Assembly (NCBI RefSeq): GCF_009720835.1
Contig: NZ_WNKZ01000020.1
Location: 1-64,000, forward strand
Direction: 5' to 3'
Origin: Pseudoduganella buxea
Lineage (GTDB): Bacteria; Pseudomonadota; Gammaproteobacteria; Burkholderiales; Burkholderiaceae_D
DNA: 64,000 nucleotides
Positions 27,454 to 35,852 of the stretch are shown in pieces; the first letter of the stretch is position 1; every line of letters starts with the position of its first letter. Made by a program: the position numbers and the translations under genes. Under the pieces are notes generated by a model that worked only from the letters and a program-made list of their open reading frames with translations, was not told the DNA's origin and ran no database searches.

Positions 27454-28122
27454 TCAGTCCAGCAGGGGCGCCAGCGCCACGCTGGCCGTCTCGCCGATAT
27501 GCACGAGGAAATCCGTGGCCATCAGCGATGTGAAGCGTTCCGGATCGGGCGAGCCCATGATCAACAGGCCGAAGGCGGGGCCGGTGCCGCCCTGGCGCAG
27601 CGCGGCGATGACGACGGACTTGATGGCGCCCGCGTCGTCCAGCCAGCGCACGGCCTCGAAGTCGTTGTTGCTGCCGCAGTAAGGCGCCACCAGGCTGTTG
27701 GCGAACAGGCGGGCATCGTCGGACACACCGGCGGCGAACCACTCGTCCGCGTATTCGGGCGCGACATTGAACAGGCGCACGGTGGCGGCCGGCACCTGGA
27801 AGCTCGTCTTCAGCCCTTCCGTCAGGGCGCGCGGCATGCCAGCCGGCGTGCGCTCGCGCAACAGGGCCTGGGTCCAGCCGTGGAAGCGGTTGGCGATGGC
27901 CTGGTTTTCCTGGGCCAGGCGGTTCAGGTCGGACAGGCGCAGCTCCAGCGCCTTGTACTTTTCCCGCATCACTTCCATCTGGCGTTCCTGCAGCGAGACG
28001 GCACGGCCCATCAGCGGGCTGGACAGCCGAACGTCGCCCAGCAGGCCGGCGTGCTCTTCGAAGAAATGGGGGTGGTCGGCCAGGTATTGGGCGACGGCGG
28101 CGGAATCCAGGGAAGCGGTCAT
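27454..28122 (-). CDS. DUF484 family protein
   Basis: A 222-residue cytoplasmic protein. The N-terminus AAVAQYLADHPHFFEEHAGLL is the DUF484 signature, followed by a coiled segment and a GAF-like domain (about residues 85-222). ATG 28122 was chosen; the upstream in-frame extension reads through the porin terminator. DUF484 genes usually sit directly before xerC, as here, but the function of the family is not established. Confidence 0.92.
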   Translation of the reverse strand: MTASLDSAAVAQYLADHPHFFEEHAGLLGDVRLSSPLMGRAVSLQERQMEVMREKYKALELRLSDLNRLAQENQAIANRFHGWTQALLRERTPAGMPRALTEGLKTSFQVPAATVRLFNVAPEYADEWFAAGVSDDARLFANSLVAPYCGSNNDFEAVRWLDDAGAIKSVVIAALRQGGTGPAFGLLIMGSPDPERFTSLMATDFLVHIGETASVALAPLLD

Positions 28123-28170
28123 TGTTGTCACATCAAATAAAGCCAATCCCCATTTTACCCGACAGGCAAC

Positions 28171-28193
28171 AAAAAAGACGCCCGAAGGCGTCT
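28171..28193 (-). terminator. Rho-independent terminator of the porin gene
   Basis: On the minus strand, a 7-bp stem AGACGCC / GGCGTCT closes a stable TTCG tetraloop and is followed by a T run. It lies 26 nt after the porin stop and upstream of the DUF484 start. Confidence 0.92.
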
Positions 28194-28218
28194 CGATGTG
28201 CAGCAGTGAGTCCGCCAC

Positions 28219-29274
28219 TCAGAAGTTGTGGTGGATACCCAGCGCGTAGTGGTTCTGGTCCACGGTGTTGCGGGCCGTGACGGTGAACGGCGTCTTCTTC
28301 TGCGCCAGGTCCACATACAGGTAGGTACGGGGCGACAGGCTGTATTCATAGCCGACGGACACCTGTTTCGTCTTCAGCACGCCGTCCGGGCTTTTCTGGC
28401 CGTAGCCGAACAGCCACTTGCCCGGGCCGACCGTGTAGTTGGCACCGATCACCCACGCATCCGTTTCCGGATTGACGAAGACGGTATGGCCCTGGTCCTG
28501 CTCCTGGTACGACGCCATCAGTTTCAGGGCCGTGGTGGGCTTGAACGAGGCGGCGACGGACCACAGCTTCGTTTCCACCCCATTGCGCTCGACGGCCGCC
28601 ATCGCGGCGAACTTGCCCAGCGTGTAGGTGGCGCTGACGGAGTACGGGTTGGCGGACGCCTCCGAGTTGGCCGGATATTGCGGCGCCGTTGCCGTGCCAC
28701 GACCGATGATGGCGGGGTTGCCGTTGGCTTCCTTGGTGGCGACGGTGGCGTTGACCTGGAAGCCGTTCCAGACGGGCGAGTTGTAGAACAGCGCGTTCGA
28801 GAAGCGGTTGGCCGAGTTGCCTGCCGCGCTCAGCGGATCGCTGGTATAGCCGGCCACTTGCAGGTTGGTCTGATAGCCGGCGACGGCAGGCAGGCCGTTC
28901 CATGGCTCGAAGGCAATGATGGATTCCTGGAACGCCGACAGGCCACGACCCAGCCGCACGGTACCGAAGCCGCCTTGCAGGCCGATCCGGCTCTGGCCCT
29001 GGAACAGGGGACGGCTGACGTTTTCCAATGTGCCCGTGTCCGGCTCGTAGCGGATTTCCAGCTGGAACAGGGCCTTCAGGCCGTTGCCCAGGTCTTCCAC
29101 GCCGCGAAAGCCCAGCTTGTTGTTGTCGCGCTTGCCGATCTGGGTCGAATCGTTGGCCGTATGGGTGGTGCGGGACACACCGGCATCGATCGTGCCGTAA
29201 ATCGTCACGGAAGATTGTGCAACTGCGCTGCCGAATGCACCCATCAGGGCCATCGCCACCAAGGATTTCTTCAT
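28219..29274 (-). CDS. Gram-negative general porin (Porin_4 family)
   Basis: A 351-residue outer-membrane protein. A signal peptide (MKKSLVAMALMGAFGSAVAQ) precedes SSVTIYGTIDAGV, the classic first strand of burkholderial trimeric porins. The protein has alternating beta strands, the loop-3 region with NNKLGFRGVEDLGNGLKA upstream, and ends in the terminal phenylalanine (GIHHNF) required for BamA recognition. It forms a diffusion channel for small hydrophilic solutes. A ribosome site AAGGA lies 7 nt before the start. The upstream leader of over 500 bp suggests complex control. Confidence 0.95.
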   Translation of the reverse strand: MKKSLVAMALMGAFGSAVAQSSVTIYGTIDAGVSRTTHTANDSTQIGKRDNNKLGFRGVEDLGNGLKALFQLEIRYEPDTGTLENVSRPLFQGQSRIGLQGGFGTVRLGRGLSAFQESIIAFEPWNGLPAVAGYQTNLQVAGYTSDPLSAAGNSANRFSNALFYNSPVWNGFQVNATVATKEANGNPAIIGRGTATAPQYPANSEASANPYSVSATYTLGKFAAMAAVERNGVETKLWSVAASFKPTTALKLMASYQEQDQGHTVFVNPETDAWVIGANYTVGPGKWLFGYGQKSPDGVLKTKQVSVGYEYSLSPRTYLYVDLAQKKTPFTVTARNTVDQNHYALGIHHNF

Positions 29275-29792
29275 TTGATTGTCCTTATTAAATAATTGGT
29301 CCAGGTATCCAGGGTCGGGGAGTGTGTCTCGAACACTCGACTTGCCTTGAACCTTAATGCGTAGTCACGTCGATTCCATTGCTTTGGTCGAGTATGAGCA
29401 CGAATATTGGCCGAAAGAGAAGAAAACACAACAGGTTGTTGTATTTATGAAACGGTAGTAATACTGTTCATTCGCCGGTGTGGCTGTATGCATTTCCTTT
29501 CATTGGTAAGGTAGCCATGTACTTCGTGCCCAGGTGAGCCATGAGTTAGCGTAATCGCTTCACTCGACAGGTGGGTTTGCGCAAAATCAAATGCCGGGCA
29601 TGCCCTGTACAGCTTGTCTTAGTAAAGCAACACAGCGATAGAAACAAGCGGATTGCAAGTAAATGTCGGCCCGTTGCGCGCAATTTGATCGGTATTGATT
29701 GCCGGTTGAGCGCTTCGACTTCAAGACAGATAAAAACAGAGACACTGCCCAACTCAGGACGGGTGGAAGCCTCGCCAACGACGAGGACCAAT
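29275..29792. other. Divergent intergenic region between the porin and SEL1-repeat genes
   Basis: About 518 bp without a credible gene; it is clearly more AT-rich than its neighbours. It holds two dyads that could be operators: GAGTGT/ACACTC (29320-29338, 7-nt spacer) and ACAAC-AGGTT-GTTGT (29428-29442). A weak minus-strand promoter guess is TTGTGT - 17 nt - AATATT (29403-29431). An open frame from 29571 joins the SEL1 gene but its composition is not protein-like. Confidence 0.5.
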
Positions 29793-31100
29793 ATGGCCAA
29801 TCGTGAAGAGCTGGCGATTATTCGCAAGGCGCGGTCGGGAGACGCCGCGTGCCAGCTGGCATTGGGTAAACTTTATTTGGCAGGCGGCGCCGGTTTGCCG
29901 CAAAGCCTGCCCACGGCGCTGCACTGGTTGTCGCGCGCGGCGGGGCAGGGCCAAGCCGAGGCATGGCTGGCGATCGGGCACGCGATTCCCCACGCGGTGG
30001 CGGCGCCGTGCCGCGGCAGCGTACTGGCCGCCTATGTGAAGGCCAGCCAGGCCGGTGACGCCCGGGCGGCTGTGACCCTGGCCCAGCTGGTGCTGCAGGA
30101 CCCGCCGTTGACGGAGCCCGCCTTGCGCGAGCAGGCGCTGCGTGCGGTCGAGGCGGTTGCGGCCACGGGCGATGCGCAGGCCGCCTTGCTGGTGGACCGG
30201 CTGGTGCCGGCGCTGCCCGCGGCGCCGGTAGCCGTTCCCATCCAGCCGCCGAGGGAACGCTGCAGCAAACCGGTGCCAGGCGAAGCGGCCCACCCCCTGC
30301 ACGAGCTGGCGGCTGCCGGCGACCGGGATGCCCAGCTGGCGCTGGGCCTGCAACTGGCACGGATGGACCGGCTGGGCCGCCGCGTCGCGCCCGGGACGGG
30401 CATCGTCAGTTTCAAGCATGCCGTGCGCTGGCTGACCCAGGCGGGCGAGCAGGGCCTGGCCGAGGCGTGGTTCGCGCTGGCGCGGCTGTACCTGAAAGCA
30501 GAATTCTCCTTGCGGTGTGCCGCCACGGCCCAGGCCTGCCTGGAACGGGCCGCCGAGCTGGGCCATGGCGCTGCCCAGCTGGAGTGCGGCACCCAGGCCT
30601 GGCGCCAGCGCCGCGACGATGCGGATAACGACGTGCGCGCTGCTTACTGGCTGCAAAAAGCGGCGGCCGGGGATTGCCGGCAGGCCCAGGCACTGCTGGA
30701 CAAGGTGGCGCCGCCGGCCCGCGAGGCGGGTTGGGCCACGTCACTGTTGTCCATGCTGACGCGCGAACAAGTGGCCAGCCAGCCCTTGCTGGCAGTCCGG
30801 CTGGAACTGGCGCACCTGTTTCACCTGACCCGGGCGGAGGCATTGCTGCTGGATGTGAAGGCGGCCGATCGCGGCCATTGCCTGGTGGTGGATATCCGGG
30901 CGGCCTATGGCCGCAGCCGGCGCCGGCTGGTGCTGGTACGCACGGCCCGGCAGCGCCAGGCCCTGGACCGGGCCGCCCGCGTGTTCGAGCCCTTCGATTC
31001 CGGTCCTGCCGGCGCCGAAGGCAATTACCGGCGTCGGCTGTACCGTTTCAAGACGTGGTTGCAGCCGCTGGCGGAAGCGGCCGAGCTGCTGGCCGCCTGA
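29793..31100 (+). CDS. SEL1-like repeat protein with a distinct C-terminal region
   Basis: A 435-residue protein. ATG 29793 is preceded by GAGGA at a good distance. SEL1-type TPR-like repeats occur at about residues 8-45 (GDAACQLALGKLYLAGG), 45-80, 170-235 (GDRDAQLALGLQLA; GEQGLAEAWFALARLYL) and 235-300. Residues about 310-435 form a non-repeat domain (QPLLAVRLELAHLFHLTRAE ...) that I do not recognise. No signal peptide is seen, so it is probably cytoplasmic. SEL1 repeats mediate protein contacts; the partner is unknown. It converges with dapF. Confidence 0.82.
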   Translation: MANREELAIIRKARSGDAACQLALGKLYLAGGAGLPQSLPTALHWLSRAAGQGQAEAWLAIGHAIPHAVAAPCRGSVLAAYVKASQAGDARAAVTLAQLVLQDPPLTEPALREQALRAVEAVAATGDAQAALLVDRLVPALPAAPVAVPIQPPRERCSKPVPGEAAHPLHELAAAGDRDAQLALGLQLARMDRLGRRVAPGTGIVSFKHAVRWLTQAGEQGLAEAWFALARLYLKAEFSLRCAATAQACLERAAELGHGAAQLECGTQAWRQRRDDADNDVRAAYWLQKAAAGDCRQAQALLDKVAPPAREAGWATSLLSMLTREQVASQPLLAVRLELAHLFHLTRAEALLLDVKAADRGHCLVVDIRAAYGRSRRRLVLVRTARQRQALDRAARVFEPFDSGPAGAEGNYRRRLYRFKTWLQPLAEAAELLAA

Positions 31101-31139
31101 CGCCGGCGAGGATGCTTCTACTATCTTGTAAGCTGCGCC

Positions 31140-32003
31140 TTATAAGCTGATCTCGCCCTCGAACACCGTGACGGCGGGGCCCGTCAGGTAGACGGGCTGG
31201 CCTTCGCCGGCCCAGGCGATCGACAGCTGGCCGCCGCGCGCATCGACCCGCACGGGCGAATCGAGCAGGCCACGGCGGATGCCGGCCACGGCCGCGGCGC
31301 AGGCGCCCGTGCCGCAGGCCAGGGTTTCGCCCGCACCCCGCTCGAACACGCGCAGCCGGATATGGCGGCGGTCGACAATCTGCATGAAGCCGGCATTGAC
31401 CCGGTTCGGGAAGTGGGCATGCTGCTCGATCAGCGGGCCCGTCAACTCCACGGGCGCCGTGTCGGCATCCGGTACCACCTGCACCGCATGGGGGTTGCCC
31501 ATCGACAGTACCGACACGAGCACCGTTTCCTTCTCGCCTGCCAGTTCCAGCATCAAGGGCCACAGCGTGTCGCGGCCCTCCGGCTGGCCTTGCAGGCCTT
31601 CCGTGTCGAACGGCACCAGGGCGGGTTCCAGCACGGGCGCGCCCATGTCCACCGTCACGCTGCCATCGTCTTCCAGACGGGGGGAAATGATGCCGGCCAT
31701 CGTTTCGACGGCGATGCTGCGCCGGTCCGTCAGGCCTTTTTCCGCGACGAACTTGGCAAAGGCGCGGGCGCCATTGCCGCATTGTTCCACCTCGCCGCCA
31801 TCGTTATTGAAGATGCGGTAGCGGAAGTCGCAGCCGGGCATCGTCGATTTCTCCACGACCAGCATCTGGTCGGCACCCACGCCGAAGCGACGATCCGCCA
31901 GCGCCTGCCATTGGGCGGCGCTGAAGTCGATCTGCTGGTTGATGGCGTCGATCACAACGAAATCGTTGCCGGCGCCGTGCATCTTGGTGAATTTCAGTTT
32001 CAT
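31140..32003 (-). CDS. dapF: Diaminopimelate epimerase
   Basis: A 287-residue cytoplasmic enzyme that converts LL- to meso-diaminopimelate for lysine and peptidoglycan synthesis. The two catalytic cysteines are Cys75 (VEQCGNGAR) and Cys230 (LACGTGACA). The N-terminal [13 protein letters not shown] motif is intact. Its start overlaps the stop of the upstream acyltransferase by 4 nt, so it is third in an operon with two LpxL-like genes. Confidence 0.97.
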   Translation of the reverse strand: MKLKFTKMHGAGNDFVVIDAINQQIDFSAAQWQALADRRFGVGADQMLVVEKSTMPGCDFRYRIFNNDGGEVEQCGNGARAFAKFVAEKGLTDRRSIAVETMAGIISPRLEDDGSVTVDMGAPVLEPALVPFDTEGLQGQPEGRDTLWPLMLELAGEKETVLVSVLSMGNPHAVQVVPDADTAPVELTGPLIEQHAHFPNRVNAGFMQIVDRRHIRLRVFERGAGETLACGTGACAAAVAGIRRGLLDSPVRVDARGGQLSIAWAGEGQPVYLTGPAVTVFEGEISL

Positions 32004-32896
32004 CGTTTGTTTGAGTAGAAAGACGGCTCGCCGTTCGGCCGCGTCTTGAAGCGCTTATGGGTCCAGAAATATTGCTCCGGAGCTTCGCGCACGCGCTCCT
32101 CGATAAAGGCGTTCATCCTGCGCGTGGCGGCAACCATGTCGTCGCCAGGGTAATTGTCCCACACCGGATAGAACTTGACGCGCCAACCGCGATAGCCGGG
32201 CAGGAAGGTGGCGATAACGGGCATCACCTGAGCCCCCGTGGTGGCCGCGATGCGCGCCGTAGCCGTCAAGGTCGCGGCCGGAACGCCGAAGAAGGGCACG
32301 AATTCGGCATCCTTCTCGCCGAAGTCCATGTCCGGCAGCATGAAGTAGGGCAGGCGGTCGCGCAGGGCCCGCAGGATCGGCTTGATACCGTCCTGGCGGG
32401 TAAACAGCTTTACGGGCTTGAAGCGGGCCCGGCCCGCGCGCAGCACGGCGTCGAAGTGGGTATTCTTCTGCTGCACATACATCGACGAGGCGGACGCTTC
32501 CATGGCAATCGACGCGCCGGCCACGTCCAGGCACACGAAGTGCGGGCACAGCAGGATGGTGGGCTTGTCCGTCATCGTGGCCACGGGAATCTGCCCGGGC
32601 GGCATGTCCGCGCTCGTCTCGATGACGATCAGCCGCCGCAGCCGCGCTTCCGAGGCCCACCACAGCACGGCGCGGTCGAACACGCTGCGCGAGTAGGCCT
32701 GGAAGTGACGCCGGGCCAGGGCGCGCCGTTCCGGCTCCGTCAGCTCTGGCAGGCACAGGCGCAGGTTGGTCAGCGCGATCTCTCGGCGCGGGCCCATGAT
32801 AATGAAGAGCAGGCTGCCGACGGCGTCGCCGAAGCGTCCCAACACCGGCAGCGGCAGCCAATGCAGCAGCCACATGAATCCCAGCAGCACTTTCAT
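32000..32896 (-). CDS. LpxL/HtrB-family acyltransferase (second copy)
   Basis: A 298-residue inner-membrane acyltransferase of the lipid A biosynthesis family. An N-terminal hydrophobic segment (about residues 3-37) anchors it. The catalytic HX4D motif is PHFVCLD near residue 117, and [10 protein letters not shown] and [13 protein letters not shown] are family signatures. It adds a secondary acyl chain to Kdo2-lipid IVA or acts on a related lipid. It overlaps both the paralog upstream (4 nt) and dapF downstream (4 nt). The two copies are only moderately similar, so they are not a recent duplication. Confidence 0.92.
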   Translation of the reverse strand: MKVLLGFMWLLHWLPLPVLGRFGDAVGSLLFIIMGPRREIALTNLRLCLPELTEPERRALARRHFQAYSRSVFDRAVLWWASEARLRRLIVIETSADMPPGQIPVATMTDKPTILLCPHFVCLDVAGASIAMEASASSMYVQQKNTHFDAVLRAGRARFKPVKLFTRQDGIKPILRALRDRLPYFMLPDMDFGEKDAEFVPFFGVPAATLTATARIAATTGAQVMPVIATFLPGYRGWRVKFYPVWDNYPGDDMVAATRRMNAFIEERVREAPEQYFWTHKRFKTRPNGEPSFYSNKR

Positions 32897-33747
32897 GCGG
32901 CCTCCGTCGTGCCGGCAGGGGCAGCAACGCCCTTCGGCACCTTGTAGCGGTTGTAGCTCCAGTAATACTGGCTGGGATTGCGGGCAATCAGCCGTTCCAT
33001 GGCCTCGTTGATGATGCGGGCCTGGGCGGCGTTGTCACCGACGAGGGGCTGGTCCAGCGGGAAAAAATGCAGCCGGTAGCCGCGTCCGCCGGGCAGGCGT
33101 TCGGCATAGGTGACGATGACGACGGCGTCGCCCAGCTGGGCCAGCTTGGCCGGCAAGGTCATCGTATAGGCCGGCCGGCCGAAGAATTCGGCCCAGACCC
33201 CTTCGCCTTCCTGCGGCACCTGGTCCGGCAGGATGCCGATCGGCTTGCCTTGACGCAAGAATTTTGCCAGCATGCGCACGCCGCCCATATTGGCCGGTGC
33301 CAGCAGCAGGTTCTTGCGCGCGCGGGCCCCTTCGATCAGGGGTTTCATGGCCGCCTGCTTGGGCGGCCGGTACATCACCATCAGTTCCGTCAGCAGGGCA
33401 ACCGTCTGCGCCACGATCTCGAAGCAGCCCAGGTGCGGCGTCAGGAACATTACCCCGCGGCCCGCGTCGAGTGCCTGCTGGACGGGGCTGTAGTCGGCGA
33501 TCACGGCGCAGCGCGCCACCCGCTCCGGCCGGGCACACCAGATGAAGGGCAGTTCCGCGATGGCCTTGCCCGCTTCCGCCACGGCTTGCGACAGATGGGC
33601 CCTGTATCCGGCGCGCGTCATGTTCTCGCGCATACGGCGGCGGTACGAGGGCGACAGCAGATAGACCAGCCAGCCCAGTGCGGAACCCAGCGCATGCAGC
33701 ACGGGCAGGGGGAAAATGGAAAAAAAGCGGAAAATTCTCAACAACAT
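32893..33747 (-). CDS. LpxL/HtrB-family acyltransferase (first copy)
   Basis: A 284-residue paralog of the next gene. The start is ATG 33747 (MLLRIFRFFSIFPLPVLHALG), with GAGAG 5 nt upstream; the longer open frame runs into the metK leader. The catalytic motif is HX4E (PHLGCFEI near residue 127). LPDQVPQEGEGVWAEFFG and QYYWSYNRYK match LpxL/LpxM proteins. It is divergent from metK and first in the acyltransferase-acyltransferase-dapF operon. Confidence 0.92.
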   Translation of the reverse strand: MLLRIFRFFSIFPLPVLHALGSALGWLVYLLSPSYRRRMRENMTRAGYRAHLSQAVAEAGKAIAELPFIWCARPERVARCAVIADYSPVQQALDAGRGVMFLTPHLGCFEIVAQTVALLTELMVMYRPPKQAAMKPLIEGARARKNLLLAPANMGGVRMLAKFLRQGKPIGILPDQVPQEGEGVWAEFFGRPAYTMTLPAKLAQLGDAVVIVTYAERLPGGRGYRLHFFPLDQPLVGDNAAQARIINEAMERLIARNPSQYYWSYNRYKVPKGVAAPAGTTEAA

Positions 33748-33843
33748 CAAGCTCTCGAGGAGCAACACTCGCGTTGCTCCACCCAAAAATTTTTGAAGAA
33801 GCGTAAAATACCACGTAGTAGTAACCGCTGAGTTAACAGACAA

Positions 33844-33883
33844 CTTGCGAAGCGGGATAAAAATATCGCTAAAGCGTCGCAAG
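33844..33883 (+). promoter_or_regulatory. Possible structured leader of metK
   Basis: A 7-bp inverted repeat CTTGCGA (33844-33850) / TCGCAAG (33877-33883) brackets an AT-rich segment with a further AGCG/CGCT pairing option. It lies 55 nt before the metK start, so it would be in the leader RNA or promoter. It does not match a riboswitch class I can name. Confidence 0.4.
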
Positions 33884-33937
33884 CCATTCTGGTTGTTGCG
33901 ACAGTGTTTAAACTTCAACCACACCCAGGAGCTTGCG

Positions 33938-35107
33938 ATGTCCTCGAACGATTACCTTTTCACCTCCGAGTCCGTGTCGGAAGGTCACCCCGACAAAGTC
34001 GCGGACCAGATTTCCGACGCCATCCTCGATGCGATCCTGGCACAGGACCCGAAAGCCCGCGTTGCCGCCGAAACCCTGTGCAACACGGGCCTGGTTGTGC
34101 TGGCCGGTGAAATCACCACCCACGCCAACGTCGACTATATCCAGGTCGCGCGCGAGACCATCAAGCGCATCGGCTACGACAACACGGAATATGGCATCGA
34201 CTACAAGGGCTGCGCCGTGCTCGTCGCCTACGACAAGCAGTCGCCCGATATCGCCCAGGGCGTCGACGAAGGTGCCGGCCTGGACCTGGACCAGGGTGCC
34301 GGCGACCAGGGCCTGATGTTCGGCTACGCCTGCGATGAGACGCCGGAACTGATGCCTGCCGCCATTTATTACGCGCACCGCCTTGTCGAGCGCCAGTCGC
34401 AGCTGCGCAAGGACGGCCGCCTGCCATGGCTGCGTCCGGATGCGAAGTCGCAGGTCACCCTGCGCTACGTCAACGGCAAGCCTGTTGCCGTCGACACCGT
34501 CGTGCTGTCCACCCAGCACGCGCCCGAGATGCTGCACAAGCAGATCGAGGAAGCCGTCATCGAGGAAATCATCCGTCCCGTGCTGCCGAAGGAATGGCTG
34601 AACGGCACCAAGTACCTCGTCAACCCGACCGGCCGCTTCGTCATCGGCGGTCCGCAGGGCGACTGCGGCCTGACGGGTCGCAAGATCATCGTCGACACCT
34701 ACGGCGGCGCGGCCCCCCACGGTGGCGGTGCCTTCTCCGGCAAGGACCCGAGCAAGGTCGACCGTTCGGCGGCCTATGCGGCCCGCTACGTCGCCAAGAA
34801 CATCGTCGCCGCCGGTCTGGCCCGCCAGTGCCAGGTGCAGGTGTCGTACGCCATCGGCGTGGCACGCCCGATCAATATCACCGTCTACACGGAAGGCACG
34901 GGCGTCATTTCGGACGAGAAGATCGCCGAGCTGGTGCATGAGTACTTCGACCTGCGTCCGAAAGGCATCGTGCTGATGCTGGACCTGCTGCGTCCGATCT
35001 ACCAGAAGACGGCAGCTTACGGCCACTTCGGCCGCGAAGAGCCCGAGTTCTCGTGGGAACGCACGGACAAGGCAGCCGCCCTGCGCGCCGCCGCCGGCCT
35101 CTCCTAA
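33938..35107 (+). CDS. metK: S-adenosylmethionine synthetase
   Basis: A 389-residue cytoplasmic enzyme that makes SAM from methionine and ATP. ATG 33938 follows AGGAG at 7 nt. [20 protein letters not shown] starts the protein, [12 protein letters not shown] is the central motif and [16 protein letters not shown] the P-loop-like signature. Length is near the usual 385-395. It opens a methyl-cycle block with ahcY and metF downstream on the same strand, though each has its own regulatory signals. Confidence 0.98.
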   Translation: MSSNDYLFTSESVSEGHPDKVADQISDAILDAILAQDPKARVAAETLCNTGLVVLAGEITTHANVDYIQVARETIKRIGYDNTEYGIDYKGCAVLVAYDKQSPDIAQGVDEGAGLDLDQGAGDQGLMFGYACDETPELMPAAIYYAHRLVERQSQLRKDGRLPWLRPDAKSQVTLRYVNGKPVAVDTVVLSTQHAPEMLHKQIEEAVIEEIIRPVLPKEWLNGTKYLVNPTGRFVIGGPQGDCGLTGRKIIVDTYGGAAPHGGGAFSGKDPSKVDRSAAYAARYVAKNIVAAGLARQCQVQVSYAIGVARPINITVYTEGTGVISDEKIAELVHEYFDLRPKGIVLMLDLLRPIYQKTAAYGHFGREEPEFSWERTDKAAALRAAAGLS

Positions 35108-35119
35108 GCCGCTGCAACA

Positions 35120-35157
35120 TTGCTTGAAAATGGGGACAGACCCCATTTTTCAAGCAA
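35120..35157. repeat. Dispersed palindrome, site B
   Basis: A 38-bp palindrome: TTGCTTG outer arm, AAAATGGGG, loop ACAGA, CCCCATTTT, one extra T, CAAGCAA. It lies 12 nt after the metK stop and 4 nt before the stop of the convergent remnant gene. It is the most complete single-hairpin copy here and shows the outer arm of the family. Confidence 0.9.
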
Positions 35158-35160
35158 CAT

Positions 35161-35661
35161 TCAATTGCCAGGATCCGGGGACTTGCCGCATCCTGGCAAT
35201 TTTCGTTTGATCGCCGGCAGGCTCTGTATGATCGCCCCCTTGTCGTCCAGGAAGTTCAGCTGCGGCTTACCCTCAGGCGTGACGAGCATCATGATTTTCG
35301 GCCTGCCCTTGGCGTCCGCCAGGATCACGGCCGACGACTGACCCCGCGTGCGGCCAACGAACAGCCGCTGGACCTGCTCGCCGCCGGCCTGCTGCCATTT
35401 CAACTTCAGCGCTTCCTTTTCCGGCCCGGGCGCGGCCGCCTGGTAGGCGTCCCACACGGCCCCGTAATCCTTGTACAGGCCCCGGTCGAAGACGTTCAGG
35501 CCGGTTTCCATGGCGCCGCCACCCTCATAGTGGCTCAGCGCCACCTGCTGGTCGCCACCGAAGCGGTCCATCGAGAAATGCATGCCCGCCTTCGGGCGGC
35601 CTTTGTCGTCCAGCTTGCCGTCAAAGATCAGGCCACCAACCTCGTCGCCCAGTGAACGAAG
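35161..35661 (-). pseudogene. 5'-truncated hypothetical gene between metK and ahcY
   Basis: An open frame continues upstream of the first ATG (35583) to a stop at 35662-35664 with no usable start, and the protein-like sequence extends across it ([23 protein letters not shown] then MHFSMDRF). This shows the N-terminal part has been lost. The rest (about 166 codons) resembles secreted hypothetical proteins of this group with a GGLIFDG...DRF pattern, as far as I recall. The signal peptide is gone. If translated from ATG 35583 a 140-residue product without export signal would result. Calling it a pseudogene is inference from the missing start. Confidence 0.7.
35163..35201. terminator. Long hairpin downstream of metK, inside the remnant's 3' end
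   Basis: A perfect 12-bp stem (AATTGCCAGGAT / ATCCTGGCAATT) with a 15-nt loop, followed on the plus strand by TTCGTTT. It may back up termination of metK. It overlaps the last codons of the truncated gene. Confidence 0.6.
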
Positions 35662-35721
35662 TTAGTGAAAATGCAATGCACGCGCCAATCAGCTGGCTGC
35701 GCTTTTGCCGTCACATCGTGC

Positions 35722-35727
35722 TAGAAT
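35722..35727 (+). promoter_or_regulatory. Likely -10 element of the ahcY promoter
   Basis: TAGAAT lies 7 nt before the first base-paired residues of the SAH riboswitch, where a transcript would be expected to start. No good -35 box is visible. Confidence 0.5.
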
Positions 35728-35733
35728 GCCCGT

Positions 35734-35827
35734 TCTCCGAGGAGCGTTGCGACGGGTTTCACCAACCCGCCAGGCTCGGGGTGGTTCCGCGAATTTCGGC
35801 GAACTTCTGCAACCGCGCTCACGTCAC
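35734..35827 (+). ncRNA. SAH riboswitch in the ahcY leader
   Basis: The leader contains CCGAGGAGCGTTGCGACGG, then CGCCAGGCTCGG, and finally GCGCTCACGTC. These are the conserved blocks of the S-adenosylhomocysteine riboswitch: the P1 stem (CCGAG/CTCGG) with the AGGAGCG...GC core, and the pseudoknot strand GCGCTC pairing with GAGCG. The aptamer ends about 14 nt before the AAAGGAGG ribosome site of ahcY. In characterised cases SAH binding turns the gene on. The variable stem includes GGGTTTCACCAACCC. Confidence 0.93.
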
Positions 35828-35852
35828 TTTTTTCTCACTGAAAGGAGGCGTG

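Noticed and set aside
28144-28156. Half-copies of the dispersed palindrome (CCCCATTTTA here, and CAATGGGGA near 26453)
   Set aside because: Only one arm is present, with no pairing partner; too short to call relics.
29571-29792. N-terminal extension of the SEL1-repeat protein by 74 codons
   Set aside because: Composition is not protein-like and AT-rich, while ATG 29793 has a strong ribosome site.
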